Made by a program: the position numbers and the translations under genes. A stretch of 64,000 bases of DNA, taken from the NCBI GenBank assembly GCA_030248215.1, contig JASANG010000248.1:248001-312000 (forward strand), written 5' to 3'. The stretch is from Enoplolaimus lenunculus (taxonomy: Eukaryota > Nematoda > Enoplea > Enoplida > Thoracostomopsidae). Shown in pieces: positions 48,653-59,044 of the stretch (position 1 is the stretch's first letter; every line of letters begins with the position of its first letter). Under the pieces are notes generated by a model that was given only the letters and a program-made list of their open reading frames with translations, ran no database searches and was not told the origin of the DNA.

Positions 48653-50809
48653 GCAACACGAAGACGACTCCAAAGACAGCAAAATTGACCACCTGCTGCG
48701 ATCGCTATCATCACTGGCGACTGGAGTCGAACTTTTAGACCAATCGCATTCATTTTTCGCTGATTTCAAAACGTTGTGTGGTCGAGTGGCAAGACTTCTT
48801 ACTCTGGTCGAAGATCGATTCGCTGATATCAAAGTACCCGAACAGCGAGCAACAATTCGAACAAACTGCTCATCGATATGGTCGCGATGTGTTGAGCTGA
48901 TCAAAGCTGCCGCCAGCGTTTGCTCAACTCAAGTTCACAATGAACTCGATTGTGATGAACGATCAGACAAAGTAAGCAAAAGAGTAATGGGCGTAGCTAT
49001 AGAATTTCATTTCGGAATTGTATAGTCTGATTTAAATGTGTTGTTTGTAAGAGAGCGTAGCGAACCAGACAATTTTGTGTTGGCTCTCGGATTTACCAGG
49101 TTTTATTTTAGATCCTGTAAAACTGGCTAGTTTTGTACGACTTTACTCGAGCGATATTAACCTTTTCTCACATGAATATTTTCAAGTTCCCCTGAGACCT
49201 ACTTTTATGCTAGGATTCGATGTCCAGTGACTGGAGTGGAAGGCGTATACCATCACCACTCAGCTATAGGAGCTTGACGCTCGAGGCCGAGGGGGCTCTC
49301 ACGTCTTGTGGTGATTTAGTACTATGTATACGTTTTGCAATTGTTAAACACGGTGCGATATATACAATTATACGTATATACACTGCGCTGAGTTGCCTAC
49401 AGGCAACTCAATGTGAGAAGGGGTTAAGATAACATTTCGGGTTCGCTACAGTCTCGCTTGAAAAAATACTTCAATGACGTCATTGCGTTTACAAATAAAG
49501 ACCTGTCAATCAGGGTACAACTGGAAATTTGCGGCTCTCACAGAGTATGATTTGGGCAAGGATTTTTTTACCCAACTCGTGCTTTATCATGTAAATAAGA
49601 ATTTTTTACCTGCTGGTATACCCGCGCTAAAAAAAATACGGTTTTACTAGAAACAGCAAAAATTTCAAACCCAACTAAATAAAGCACCAATATAGCACTG
49701 CACACTAGTAAGTGTCCAGAAGTAAAATAGACAATATCAAAATAGTTTGGCGCGTGTACAAAAACAGCCAATTTTTTACCCGCGTAATATTAAATCTTTA
49801 CGAGCGGGTATAGCCGCGAGTGAAATTGTTTACCCGACCGGCGATTATCCGCGGATACCAGCATGTAAAGTCCGGCCCTGCCGCAGTTACGGCACAAACT
49901 CGACAGTCGGCTCCGGTAGAATTTTTATCCGGAGAACCTGGTGATTTCGGTAGTTTTGCTATTTTTGATCGACCTGTGGCTCCAGTATCGGCAAAATGTG
50001 CTGATTTTCGTCTCCGCAAATTTTCGTCTTCGATTGCACCCTGCTGTCTACACTGTAAATTCCAGTGAGTTGATTAATCAATTCAGCTATCGAGTTAGTT
50101 ATTTGTGAATTAAAATCAGTATAAATTAACTCACTCTGAGTTGATTTGATTCCCACTCTCAGTTGAGTTGACTCCGGGTGAGTTGATTATTTAACTCAGA
50201 ATGAATTGAATAAACTCAAAATTCTGAATTCTGATAGTCCTAACTCAGACTGAGACTGATTCAACTCATTCTGAGTTCAAACCAACTCACTGATAGTTAC
50301 AGTGTACTATTCCTATATTATAGGCGTTTCTATTCGTCGCAGGCCAAGTCCGCGACGCGTCACAAGACATCTCAATGGCGTCAAACGCGTTAGAGAACTG
50401 GGACAGCGTCCGCGGGTGTTGTCTATCTTCCGCGGCGGTAACTCGCCTGTCGGAAGCTCTCGAATCAATCGAATCGCTCGAATCAAACATCAAATCGGAA
50501 CTTCAAAAACAAGCCTACTTCAAATGGATCCGATACTGCGGGCTTTATTTCGTAATTGCACTTGCAATTAATTTATTGCTTTTTGCACTACTTCCTGCAA
50601 CGCGCAGTCGCTCAATGTTTGCATACGCTTCGCATGGTTTGCACTGGTTTGCACAAACAACAATTAATGCAGTTGTAGCGATTGCACTGTATCAGCGTGC
50701 GCTTGGCGATAAAGCAGCGTTTGATGGAAAAACTGAAATTTATGATAGTTTGTCAGTCGAGTTGGACGAGTTGAAAGAAGACGGTTACCATATTGTGAAA
50801 TTGCGATAA
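48653..50809 (+). CDS. Unrecognised two-pass membrane protein, 5' end missing (2 exons seen)
   Basis: Exons 48653-48971 and 50324-50809 join in phase 0 (GT donor AAA|GTAAGC, acceptor TTATAG|GCG). They encode about 268 residues ending HIVKLR-stop. The first exon is helical and charged (DDSKDSKIDHLLRSLSS, GVELLDQSHSFFADFKTL, LLTLVEDRFADIKVPEQR). The second starts with a helix (LSEALESIESLESNIKSELQ), followed by two hydrophobic segments (YCGLYFVIALAINLLLFALL and an amphipathic WFAQTTINAVVAIALYQ) and an acidic tail. Exon 1 probably begins at the acceptor TTTCAG before 48653, in phase 2, so at least one upstream exon is missing. I do not recognise the family. Coiled-coil-plus-membrane-anchor is the only functional hint. 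Confidence 0.6.
49157..49427. mobile_element. piggyBac-like MITE, copy B (TTAA ends)
   Basis: TTAA at 49157-49160 and 49424-49427. The inner 263 bp is the same length as copy A at 2643 and collinear with it. Ends are CCTTTTCTCACAT and the inverse of CCCCTTCTCACAT. The tRNA-like segment is at about 49212-49275 (minus), but its boxes are weaker (TAGCTGAGTGG; ATCGAATCC). Lies in the intron of the 48653-50809 gene. Confidence 0.8.
49511..50043. mobile_element. hAT-like MITE in the intron of the 48653-50809 gene
   Basis: CAGGGTACAACTGGAAATTT at the left and CGATTGCACCCTG at the right. Flanking 8-mers CTGTCAAT and CTGTCTAC agree at 6 of 8 positions. Interior motifs are GGCTCCGGTAG and TTTATCCGGAG, so it is related to the CTCCGG family. 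Confidence 0.65.
50051..50304. mobile_element. Mariner-like MITE next to a splice acceptor
   Basis: CACTGTAAATTCCAGTGAGT at the left and ACTCACTGATAGTTACAGTG at the right, with TA on both sides (50049-50050, 50305-50306). It starts 7 bp after the hAT-like element at 49511 ends, and it ends 19 bp before the second exon of the membrane-protein gene, so it must be part of the acceptor environment. Confidence 0.78.
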
Positions 50810-50850
50810 ACCAGATTTGCATAATTTAAGTTTAGAAAAAAATTTGGCCA

Positions 50851-51034
50851 ATGTATAGAACAGGGTCGTAACAGTAGTATACGCATAAAGCGTACTCCGA
50901 AACCTATAAACCTAATAGTGATAATGAGCTGATACCAAAGTGTATGCCTAAGCACAAGCGAAAAAATTGTCTAAAGCTTAAGATTACTATATTGCAGTCC
51001 TGCTGAAAAATGTTCCGTCCCTGATCTTTGCATG
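50851..51034. mobile_element. TTAGGC-family TIR element
   Basis: ATGTATAGAACAGGGTCG at the left and TGTTCCGTCCCTGATCTTTG at the right. The interior has CCTAAGC-type hexamers and AAGCTTAAGATTACT, as in the other members. Confidence 0.65.
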
Positions 51035-51793
51035 GCCGAAAATTTAAATATATTAAGTTATATGTTGCAGCTGTCGTTGCAACTGCACCTGATTGGATGA
51101 ATGTCGATCAATTAATAAATTCTGAATAGGCTCATGATTGGCTACAATTCGACGCTTTAGCGCATCGACTTTATTAAATTAAGCATAAATATGTTCATTG
51201 TGACTTGCTGATGCTCATAAGTACCGAGAGAATGGGAAATTGATAAGATCTGAAACAAATATTGGTAAATTGAGAACAGTTTATGGTTTGAGTCGATACT
51301 CAATGGGTCCATACTCTCAAATGCGTATATAGCATCAACCAACAGTTCGTAATAGGTTTTCTAACTCAACAACTGTTGCTGTTGCAAATATCAAAAATTT
51401 TGCAACAAAAACAACTTAAAACAAATTTTGAAATTTGTGATTGTTTCCTAAAAGCTCTGCGTACAGTGATTTAAAAGTTGCAAGATTTATCAACCATAAC
51501 TGGTGATAGGTGCTATACACATTTGAGAATACGGTCAAATATTTTATAAAATGCACGAAAAATGAATTTTATATTTGTCGAAAGCGATATGCAATATTTT
51601 ATACAAGAGAGTTTGTAAGAAATTTATTAAAACAAAACATATTTGATCGAGTCAACCGACATTTCCGGAAGGAAAACTGACCATTGTATTTCCGTCTGAG
51701 TTTTTTTCTGGGAAAGTTTATACACTTTCGTTTTTAGAAAATAAATTTAAAATTAAGTCAACGTATCTATTAATATCTGATCTTTGACCACTG

Positions 51794-52002
51794 CACTGCA
51801 AAAATTAATGAGTCAATTTGACTCTGTCCGAAATAGGCTCGACGGAACTACACAAATTGAGTCAAATTGGAGTCTGTGAGAGTCAAATTCGGCTGACTGA
51901 GTCGCACGTTTGATTCTGGCGGAGTCGAACTTGACTCAGTTTGTGTAGTATTGTAGAACCTATTTCGGAAAGAGTCCATTTGACTCATCATTTTTTGCAG
52001 TG
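51794..52002. mobile_element. GAGTCAAATTTGACTC palindromic MITE
   Basis: CACTGCAAAAATTAATGAGT at the left and CTCATCATTTTTTGCAGTG at the right. CCGAAATAGGCT / ACCTATTTCGG and ACTACACAAATTGAGT / CAGTTTGTGTAGT form successive inverted blocks. Same family as 42600 and 47417. Confidence 0.72.
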
Positions 52003-52053
52003 TGCCACACTTTAAAGATTGAAATAAAATAAATAAAGTTATGTGCTGCGGCT

Positions 52054-52232
52054 CATGTAAAGATCAGGGGCGGAACGTTTTTCTGTTGGAGTGCAATAGA
52101 GTAAGTTTAGACTAATTATTGCTTGTCTTCAACTCACGAATATGCTCATTCTTACGCTGAGGCTTAGGCTTAGGCTTAGGCTTTAGGTTTACGAATAAGA
52201 TTATAATACAGTTTCGCCTCTGTTCTTTACAT
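52054..52232. mobile_element. TTAGGC-family TIR element
   Basis: ATGTAAAGATCAGGGGCGGA at the left; CGCCTCTGTTCTTTACAT at the right. Four consecutive near-TTAGGC hexamers sit in the centre. Confidence 0.72.
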
Positions 52233-52867
52233 TGACCTGCGCTTCTAAGCTGTTCAAATTTAAATTGACGTTACGTTTTTCTGTGGGACCAATAAGATTA
52301 TAATACAGTTTCCAACAACGCTTAGGCTTAGGTTTAGGCTTTAGGCTTAGGCTTTACTTCACACCCCCCTTTACATTGACCTGCGCTTCTAAGCTGTTCA
52401 AATTTAAATTGGCGTTTCAAGATATTTAGTATTGACAGTATTTGACGAATTTCATAAAAAGTTCAAATTCTCTGGAAAATGTATAGAACAGGGCCATAGC
52501 AGTAATAAAAGAATATTCCTAAGCCTAAGTTTAATCTTAAACCTATATCTTAGCGTAACATTGAGCTTTTACCTGCCTAAGCCTAAACGAAAAAATTAGT
52601 CTTAAGCTTAAGATTTACTCTATTGCATTCCTGCAGAAAAACGTTCCGATCTTTTACTTGGATCCTTTCTTGAAGCAATCCTGATTTAAAAGACAGCTAA
52701 TAAACTTGAAACTACCAAATTCCTAATGAATTTTTTTCTATTTTATTATTTCGCGTTTGAAAATTCCCGTTTTGGTCGTTCAGACACTTTATTTTTGCTC
52801 CGATTTTCGGTACAAAATATATTAAAGTGGACGCATAATCTGTGCTGAAAACGGTCCAAACTCCGCC

Positions 52868-55480
52868 CTAAGGATACTCAGAATCTATAAACAAAATATC
52901 ATTTGAATTCAATTGTTTCATTTTTGTCATCACTCGAGTACAATCGTGGATTTCAACTTGCGAGTCGTTATCGAGCAGTAAACTGTTGAGTTCAGTTTCG
53001 ACTTCCATTCGACAATCAGGTGGAGGCTGTCGGAACCGAGATGTTTGCCTTAGAGCCGGTATATCCGGTTCGTATGAGCGGATATGTGTGACATTTGTTG
53101 CTGGATGGTTAACGTACGATGGAGTAGGTGGGTTCAGAAGATATGTTTCATTTGATTGGTTCAGTGATCGCTTGATTGAGTTGGAACCACTTCGTCTGCG
53201 GCCACAGCTACGACCTCGACTCCTTCTGCGCGATTCCACAAGTTCCGAGTGGTTGGCAATGTGGCACGGAAACGATGTTGACTTGATCGTTGTAAATTTG
53301 GTCCGCTGTTGTTGATGATGTTTTTGTTGTTGTTGTTCTTGCATTTCGTTGCTATTTTCCACCAACAACTGAGTCCCGTTCATCAACGAGATTTCGTCGT
53401 GGAACACAGAGTTCGACCAACCGCTGCAGGTGTCGTTTGGTAACGATTCCACGTGTAAATTCGATCGTCTTCCAGTCGCCATTTCATTCGCGATCACTCC
53501 AGCGCTTTTTCTTTTTCCTTTTTTGTCGCCGTCTGATCGCGTTCTTCTTCCTCGTTCTCTTTTTCCTGCGGTGTGTTTTCCTCTTCCTGTTTCTCTATCT
53601 CCTGCTCTGTGTTTTCCTCTTCCTCCACCGCAACCATCTGCTCCTCCTGTTCTTCTTTCTCCTTTTCCTATTCCTCCTCTATCACAACCATATTGTCTTC
53701 GTCTGCCTCCGCGTCCTTCACTACAACCGCCCAATCGTCCTTGTCTTCGTTCGTCCGTTCCTTCTCTTCCGCCTGCAGTCGACCCAGGACACGTCTTCAA
53801 CACATGCTCCGACTGTGGATACTCAGTTGCCGAGCGACCCTCAGACAGCATCCCACGCATTTTCAGCCCACACCAACGTCGGCATCGAAACATCCGGTAC
53901 ACATTGGCTCGATATCGTTTACTGAACGAAAAATACACAATACTATTCGTAGCTGAGTTCACAATAACCAAAGTATTACTGATTTCGCTGAGAACAACAG
54001 CGTACGGAAACGTAGGACTTCGGGTGGCGAAAAATATCGGATAAACGTATTCGACAATATTTTGAACAAACGGCATCGTATTGGTTGTGATAAATATCAA
54101 AATAACCACAATCATCATTTGAGCTGTCCGATGCTCACGTTGTTCTTGGTGTGACATTTGACTTCGCTGTGTTCGCATTTGTCTAATTTTTCGAATAATA
54201 TACGTATTCAGTATGATTAAAATTAAAAATGGTATCAAAAAGTGAGTTAGAATGAAACATAACGTATAATATACTAAAATATAGAGTTCACTCGCTCGTA
54301 AATGTAGCAAAATTCGTCGTACTGCGATTGGATTAACTGTAGCAACGAGCAGAGTTGCGTCTGCCGCAGTTGAATTTTGATTGGTCAACAAAGTGTCTGA
54401 AGTCGCTGCCGTATTGTTTTTGGTTGCCAAGTTGAACACAGAAGTGACAGATGTGTTTTGATTGGTTAATAAATTGGCAAAAGCACCTGCTGTATTTTGA
54501 TTGGATAGAAACGTGAAAACAGAAGTGTTCGCCGCGTTGTGATTGCGTAAAACATCGACCGAAGTTTGTGACGAATTGAAATTGAATAAAAAATTGCCTA
54601 GAGTAACTGTTGCAGTTTGATTGGCTACAACATTGTACACAGACGCGTTTTCTGCGTTGCGATTGGTCAGAATATTAGCGAAACTATGCGACGCGTTTCG
54701 ATTGGCTACAACCGCTCCAGATGCGTCCGACCGTGAATACGACGGATAATAAACAAGCTTAAACTCCCAAAATCGTACTAAATTGTAAATAATTGCTGGC
54801 AAACATGTAAACGCAACTGCAGCGTGCGCTTGCTGGATACTGCGAATGCGATGCGAATAAAACGGATAACAAACTGCAAAAAAGCGTTCCAGCGTAATCA
54901 GGACCAGAATCCATACTGAACAAGTACGACTTATCATTGCAAATGGGTACACGAACATTACAAAATAATGATCCAAGCTTCGTAGCAGCGATGAATTTAA
55001 ATATGCGTTCAATCCTGGAAACGCGAACAACGGAACCGAAGCGGTAATTATGCAAGTATCAACGACGGCAAGCCAGCATAAAATCGTATTGATTGGACTA
55101 CGCATGCGTCGAGAAGAATAAATAACAATTGTGACTGCATTCGATATAACACCAGCAACAAATAACGCAAGCATAATAATACAAATTGCATACGTAACGG
55201 TAACAATTTGTCGATTCGGTTTAGTATCCGTGCTGGTTTGGCTGCTAATTGTTGATCCGTTGACGCTGTCGGCGTCGCTTTTGATGTACAATCCGGGGTC
55301 AGTAGCGCTTCCGGGTAGTGATTGATTTAAATACGGAACCGGAAATATGGCAAAATTAGCGTCGAATACAGAATAAGATGAAGTATGATTTGGCGAGTTT
55401 GCGTTTAAGTTTGACGGTCGACGTGGGTAAGCAGGGGTTAGTTCAGTGACGGTAGCGAGCGTGGTTACTAGTTCTTGCAT
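52868..55480 (-). CDS. FMRFamide/myosuppressin-receptor-like GPCR with repeat-expanded ECL2 (870 aa, intronless)
   Basis: Class A seven-helix receptor, probably for a neuropeptide, in the plasma membrane. The N-terminus has glycosylation sequons (NHT, NQS, NGS). Rough helices: TM1 95-120, TM2 130-155 (MRSPINTILCWLAVVD), TM3 170-200 ending LERF in place of DRY, TM4 215-235, TM5 398-428, TM6 453-478, and TM7 490-518 with NSATNSIVYF in place of NPxxY. The TM1-2 loop, the YPFAMISRTCSVW stretch and the NSATN motif match FMRFamide/myosuppressin receptors. ECL2 (about 240-395) is huge and repetitive. No Cys is found at the usual 3.25 position or in ECL2. The C-tail of some 340 residues is Gly/Arg-rich, then Gln-rich (MQEQQQQKHHQQQR). 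The lack of introns contrasts with the neighbouring genes. Ligand is unknown. Confidence 0.88.
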   Translation of the reverse strand: MQELVTTLATVTELTPAYPRRPSNLNANSPNHTSSYSVFDANFAIFPVPYLNQSLPGSATDPGLYIKSDADSVNGSTISSQTSTDTKPNRQIVTVTYAICIIMLALFVAGVISNAVTIVIYSSRRMRSPINTILCWLAVVDTCIITASVPLFAFPGLNAYLNSSLLRSLDHYFVMFVYPFAMISRTCSVWILVLITLERFFAVCYPFYSHRIRSIQQAHAAVAFTCLPAIIYNLVRFWEFKLVYYPSYSRSDASGAVVANRNASHSFANILTNRNAENASVYNVVANQTATVTLGNFLFNFNSSQTSVDVLRNHNAANTSVFTFLSNQNTAGAFANLLTNQNTSVTSVFNLATKNNTAATSDTLLTNQNSTAADATLLVATVNPIAVRRILLHLRASELYILVYYTLCFILTHFLIPFLILIILNTYIIRKIRQMRTQRSQMSHQEQREHRTAQMMIVVILIFITTNTMPFVQNIVEYVYPIFFATRSPTFPYAVVLSEISNTLVIVNSATNSIVYFSFSKRYRANVYRMFRCRRWCGLKMRGMLSEGRSATEYPQSEHVLKTCPGSTAGGREGTDERRQGRLGGCSEGRGGRRRQYGCDRGGIGKGERRTGGADGCGGGRGKHRAGDRETGRGKHTAGKRERGRRTRSDGDKKGKRKSAGVIANEMATGRRSNLHVESLPNDTCSGWSNSVFHDEISLMNGTQLLVENSNEMQEQQQQKHHQQQRTKFTTIKSTSFPCHIANHSELVESRRRSRGRSCGRRRSGSNSIKRSLNQSNETYLLNPPTPSYVNHPATNVTHIRSYEPDIPALRQTSRFRQPPPDCRMEVETELNSLLLDNDSQVEIHDCTRVMTKMKQLNSNDILFIDSEYP
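54347..54712 (-). repeat. Coding tandem repeat in receptor ECL2
   Basis: Residues about 257-378 split into about nine units of 12-15 residues: VVANRNASHSFANIL, TNRNAENASVYNVV, ANQTATVTLGNFLF, NFNSSQTSVDVL, RNHNAANTSVFTFL, SNQNTAGAFANLL, TNQNTSVTSVFNLA, TKNNTAATSDTLL, TNQNSTAADATLL. About eight N-glycosylation sequons are present. In the DNA, TTTTGATTGGT-like words mark the unit starts. It is probably a diverged 39-45-bp minisatellite kept in frame. Confidence 0.85.
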
Positions 55481-56880
55481 TTTTTTCTTGCTAATTAAAA
55501 CGTTATATTATAATTATCTGTATTTGAATATTTGGTAAAAAATATGAAATTTCATATTATCTTAAATTTGTATTTTTAGTATAAGCTTAAAACTGGACAG
55601 ATTTTAATAGCGAAGCACAAACAACTACTGGAACAGCGGCGAATAAACTATATGTCGGCGTCCATGTTGGTTTAGCCAGTTTTTATTCAAGAAACCAAAG
55701 ATTGGTCGTTCTGGTACTGTGGTACAAGTCAGTTGTAGCAGTGCTTATTATCTTTCAGATATACCAATGCGCACTGTTATAAGCTTTGCTTCAAGCGTGC
55801 GGTGCACTCGAACATCGCTGCCGTGATGTGCACACGACAGCAGGACTCGCTCAGCTCACTCACTGTGGAACTACTCGAGTATCCCGTATAAGAAGGCGTA
55901 ACAAGACAGAAGTCTGGATTATGAGTCCCAATCAATAGGAGTCTGTATTCCTAATTGACGTTCGTTAGTGGATACTGTCTACAAGTACTGATTAGTCTTC
56001 ATAAAAGGACCAAGCAGAAGAATGGCCTACACAGCTCGCTTATGTAATAAATAATTGAACAATATACATCATAAGCATTACTAAATCGAGAAACCGCAAG
56101 TCAAAAAAGTATAGCACAACCCTAATATAAAAAGAACAGTGGTGAACTTAATCGACATGGGATAAAATACAAATAAAAGACAGTTTTACTACACTGTAAA
56201 TTCCAATGAGTTAATTAATCAATTCAGACAGAAAGTTAATAGTTATTCCTATAACAGTAAACTTGAACACGCTCTGAGTTGACTTGGAGCAGAGTTAACT
56301 CCGGGGGAGTTGATTAATTACATCAGAATAAGTTCAATCACCGCAGAATTATGAGTTGTGATAATCCTAACTCAGACTGAGTGTGATTCAACTCATTCGG
56401 AGTTAAAATTAACTCACTGGAATTTACAGGCTACTGTTACAGTCTTGTGCTATAGATTGGCCATTAACGCAACCAAAATAATCATTGAAACGTCGCATAA
56501 ACGTTAAAATGACACCAAATTTTGCAATCAAAATTTTGGACCAATGAAATTTCTGGAATAATCTCTACCAAACATTGAGTTGGATCCGAATGTCAGCTTT
56601 ATTCCGCGTGCACCGGATACTGGAGTTTAATGATTGATTTAAAGCGTCAAAAAATTTTGCGATGTCGACTATGACCATCTTTGGAGTCGGTAGACGAAAT
56701 AGGAAATTGTTTATTGTTTACCCTTTTGTTGATGCTTTACCGGAAGGCGCCCTGGAATATCGTCGGGATATGTTAGTGAGGTTTCAAACCCATTATTTTT
56801 TGGCCAACTTTATCCGCCGGATACGGATACGGGATCGCCAGGACTTTCGATAATCATCGCATCATACCGAACGGCCCGAG
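55481..56880. other. Upstream of the receptor gene
   Basis: Should contain the receptor promoter; no clear core motif seen. A mariner-like MITE lies at about 56192-56431 (CACTGTAAATTCCAATGAGT; GGAATTTACAG). 56600-56860 has GGATACTGG and CCGGATACGGATACGG motifs of the GGATAC family. The rest is unremarkable. Confidence 0.5.
56192..56431. mobile_element. Mariner-like MITE (CACTGTAAATTCC family)
   Basis: TA then CACTGTAAATTCCAATGAGT at the left; AACTCACTGGAATTTACAG at the right. Collinear with the 50051 copy. Confidence 0.7.
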
Positions 56881-56881
56881 T

Positions 56882-57476
56882 AAAGATCAGAGGCGGAACG
56901 TTTTTGAGTGGGACTCGAATAGAGTAAGCTTAGACTAATTTTTTTGCTTAGGTTTAAATCTAGGTATAAACTCTTTCTTAATGTTAGGCTTAAGCTTACT
57001 GTAGTGACCCGAATAAGAGAGGGGACTGATATTTATTTGGCCTCTCCAGAGGGTAACCCCCTGTTATTCGGTTACGGATTGTTATTTATTTTTAAACCGC
57101 GCTCCGCAACCCTTTGTTACTGATCCGGTACTGCAACTATCAGTTGAAGTAAACGTTTCCTTGTCTTCTTTCAAACGCATGAGCGTCAATGCATGGTTAT
57201 ACTTTGAAATATACTTTCAAAACTTACGTACGCTTTAAAGTTTCCAACTCCACATTATTTGGTCCTGCAGTCATTTATGCACTGCGATTAGGGACAATTG
57301 ACATTTATGGAATCTAATTAGGGTTTAGGGACTCTATCCGCTACGGTCTATTATTAGGGATACGGACTCCTATTGATTAAGACTCAAAATAGGAACCCCT
57401 CTAATTACCCACCCCCTCACATTCGGTTCACTACAGTAGGCTTAGGAATATAACTATTGTTCCGCCCCTATTCTAT
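56882..57476. mobile_element. TTAGGC-family element interrupted by a mariner-like MITE
   Basis: GTAAAGATCAGAGGCGGAAC at the left; TGTTCCGCCCCTATTC at the right, with TTAGGCTTAAGC next to the insertion. The interruption at 56999-57436 has its own TIRs, so two insertion events are layered. Confidence 0.7.
56999..57436. mobile_element. TA-flanked MITE (CTGTAGTGACCCGAAT family)
   Basis: CTGTAGTGACCCGAATAAGA at the left and ATTCGGTTCACTACAG at the right, with TA at 56997-56998 and 57437-57438. This is typical of Tc1/mariner-type insertion. Non-coding, 438 bp. Confidence 0.75.
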
Positions 57477-57775
57477 TTATATTGGCCAAACGAACAATCA
57501 TTCTTAGAGACGTATATATTTGCTAAAAAGTCTAGACTGTTTCAACGAAACCAACAGCCTTCATAAATAAACGAGAAAAAAAGTTGCCAACTGAATGTTC
57601 TACCAAAATCAGAAATAAACACAAGTGGAACAGAATTCTTGCGAACCTAAACCTAAATAAGTATACTTCAAAAACATATGCCGATCATAACAAGGACAAC
57701 TCGATATCTGTATCGGAACCAGAAAAATAATATGAAGATGTCTAGCCAGGCCCGTAGACAATGTGACACGGGTCA

Positions 57776-57979
57776 AAGTACAGAACAGGGGCGGAACAGT
57801 ATTGTAATCATATTCTTAAGCCTATGCCTATACCTAAGCCTAAGCCTCAGCTTCAGAATGAGTTTATTCATAAGCATAGGTCTAAGCCTAAGCCTACCGC
57901 ACGCAAAAAAGTAGTCTTAAGCTTAAGCTTTACTCTTTTCTAGTCTCACAGAAAAACGTTCCACCCCTGATCTTTACAT
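57776..57979. mobile_element. TTAGGC-family TIR element
   Basis: GTACAGAACAGGGGCGGAAC at the left and GTTCCACCCCTGATCTTTAC at the right. CCTAAGCCTAAGCCTCAG and similar hexamer runs lie inside. Its mirror copy in the right arm is at about 63095-63300. Confidence 0.72.
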
Positions 57980-58591
57980 ATGGGCCCAAGTTTAGAGGGG
58001 GTGTCGAACAATTTTTAGGAACAAACCAGTAGCCAGCTCACTTTGCTAGGGGGTGGGGAGGGGTTGAAAAATGTTTCAGGACGGGCATACCAGCGTTTTC
58101 GATGAATTACAAGCAATTTTGAAAATTAACCTGGGGGCACGCAGAATTATTCGGCAGTGGGACATTTTTTCGTAACGATTTAAAAAAACAACTTGGCCCA
58201 AATTTCTACGACCGCTGGGTGAAATTTTGAGGAAGTTACGGTCTATTTTCGTTCCGCTACACCCTTGGGTCGGCGTTTAGTCTGGTCTTAAACTTGTTGT
58301 CTGTCCTATTACGATGTTTTCGACTATAAATGCAACAAAAACTATACGACCCGGAGTATGACCGTTTCGTCATCTAAGACGCCAAAACTGATAATTGATT
58401 TTGTGGCTTGTGCCGTTAGGGTGGAAGGGCGACGGGGGGGGCAGACGTGCCCTCGAATCTGTGCCCCGATTTGGTTTTAACATCAAACCAGGCAGAGCGA
58501 CTTTGACACGAATAGTCAAAAGTAGCGTACCTTCACGTATAGCTGTCGTTAGTGGGGCACATCTTTACAAGTTTTCTCATTAATTATATGG

Positions 58592-58801
58592 GTCAATGTA
58601 AACAAAACAGGGGCGGAACAGTATTATAAGCATATTGATAAGCCTGAATCCTAAGTCTAAGCTTAAGTCTAAGCGTAAGAATGAGCTTATTCCTACGCCC
58701 AAGTCTAAGCCTAAGCCTAAGCCAAGCAAAAACCTTAGTCTAAAGCTTAAGCTTACTCTATTGTAGTCGCAAGAAAAACGTTCCGCCCTTGATCTTTACA
58801 T
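58592..58801. mobile_element. TTAGGC-family TIR element
   Basis: ATGTAAACAAAACAGGGGCG at the left and CCGCCCTTGATCTTTACAT at the right. The interior has CCTAAGCCTAAGCC. Mirror copy at about 62266-62475. Confidence 0.72.
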
Positions 58802-59044
58802 GAGCCATTATATGAATCAAGAGATTTCAACAGCGTTTGAAAAATTCTACCAAGGAAATCTTGATTGCCCCTGTGAAAATCTTCTTGCCCGAATTAATAA
58901 TTCCTGGGGTTTTTGGGCTGTAACAGGCTCAACTTTGAGACTTATTAACGACAAAACTTTAAGACAATATTTCAGAGAATTTCTGTTATAATTCGTTTAA
59001 CAGTTATGCTTATCATTATCGGTCACCCCATCCATTTTTCGGCC

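Larger units (their letters stand above)
50810..52867. other. Intergenic region between the membrane-protein gene and the receptor
   Basis: The two genes converge here. Contents: TTAGGC-family elements at 50851-51034, 52054-52232 and about 52479-52660, a further TTAGGC-like tract at 52320-52360, and a GAGTCA palindromic MITE at 51794-52002. The stretch 51035-51790 holds nothing I can identify. The block CTGCGCTTCTAAGCTGTTCA occurs twice (52236 and 52379), pointing to a local duplication. Confidence 0.6.

Noticed and set aside
53430-54044. Long plus-strand open frames opposite the receptor C-tail
   Set aside because: They mirror the low-complexity Arg/Gly-rich receptor tail (Ser/Leu/Phe-rich translations), with no domain and no splice context.
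58395-58583. Possible small gene near 58.4 kb and its mirror at 62.5-62.8 kb
   Set aside because: The two frames differ between the arms of the inverted repeat and neither matches a known domain.
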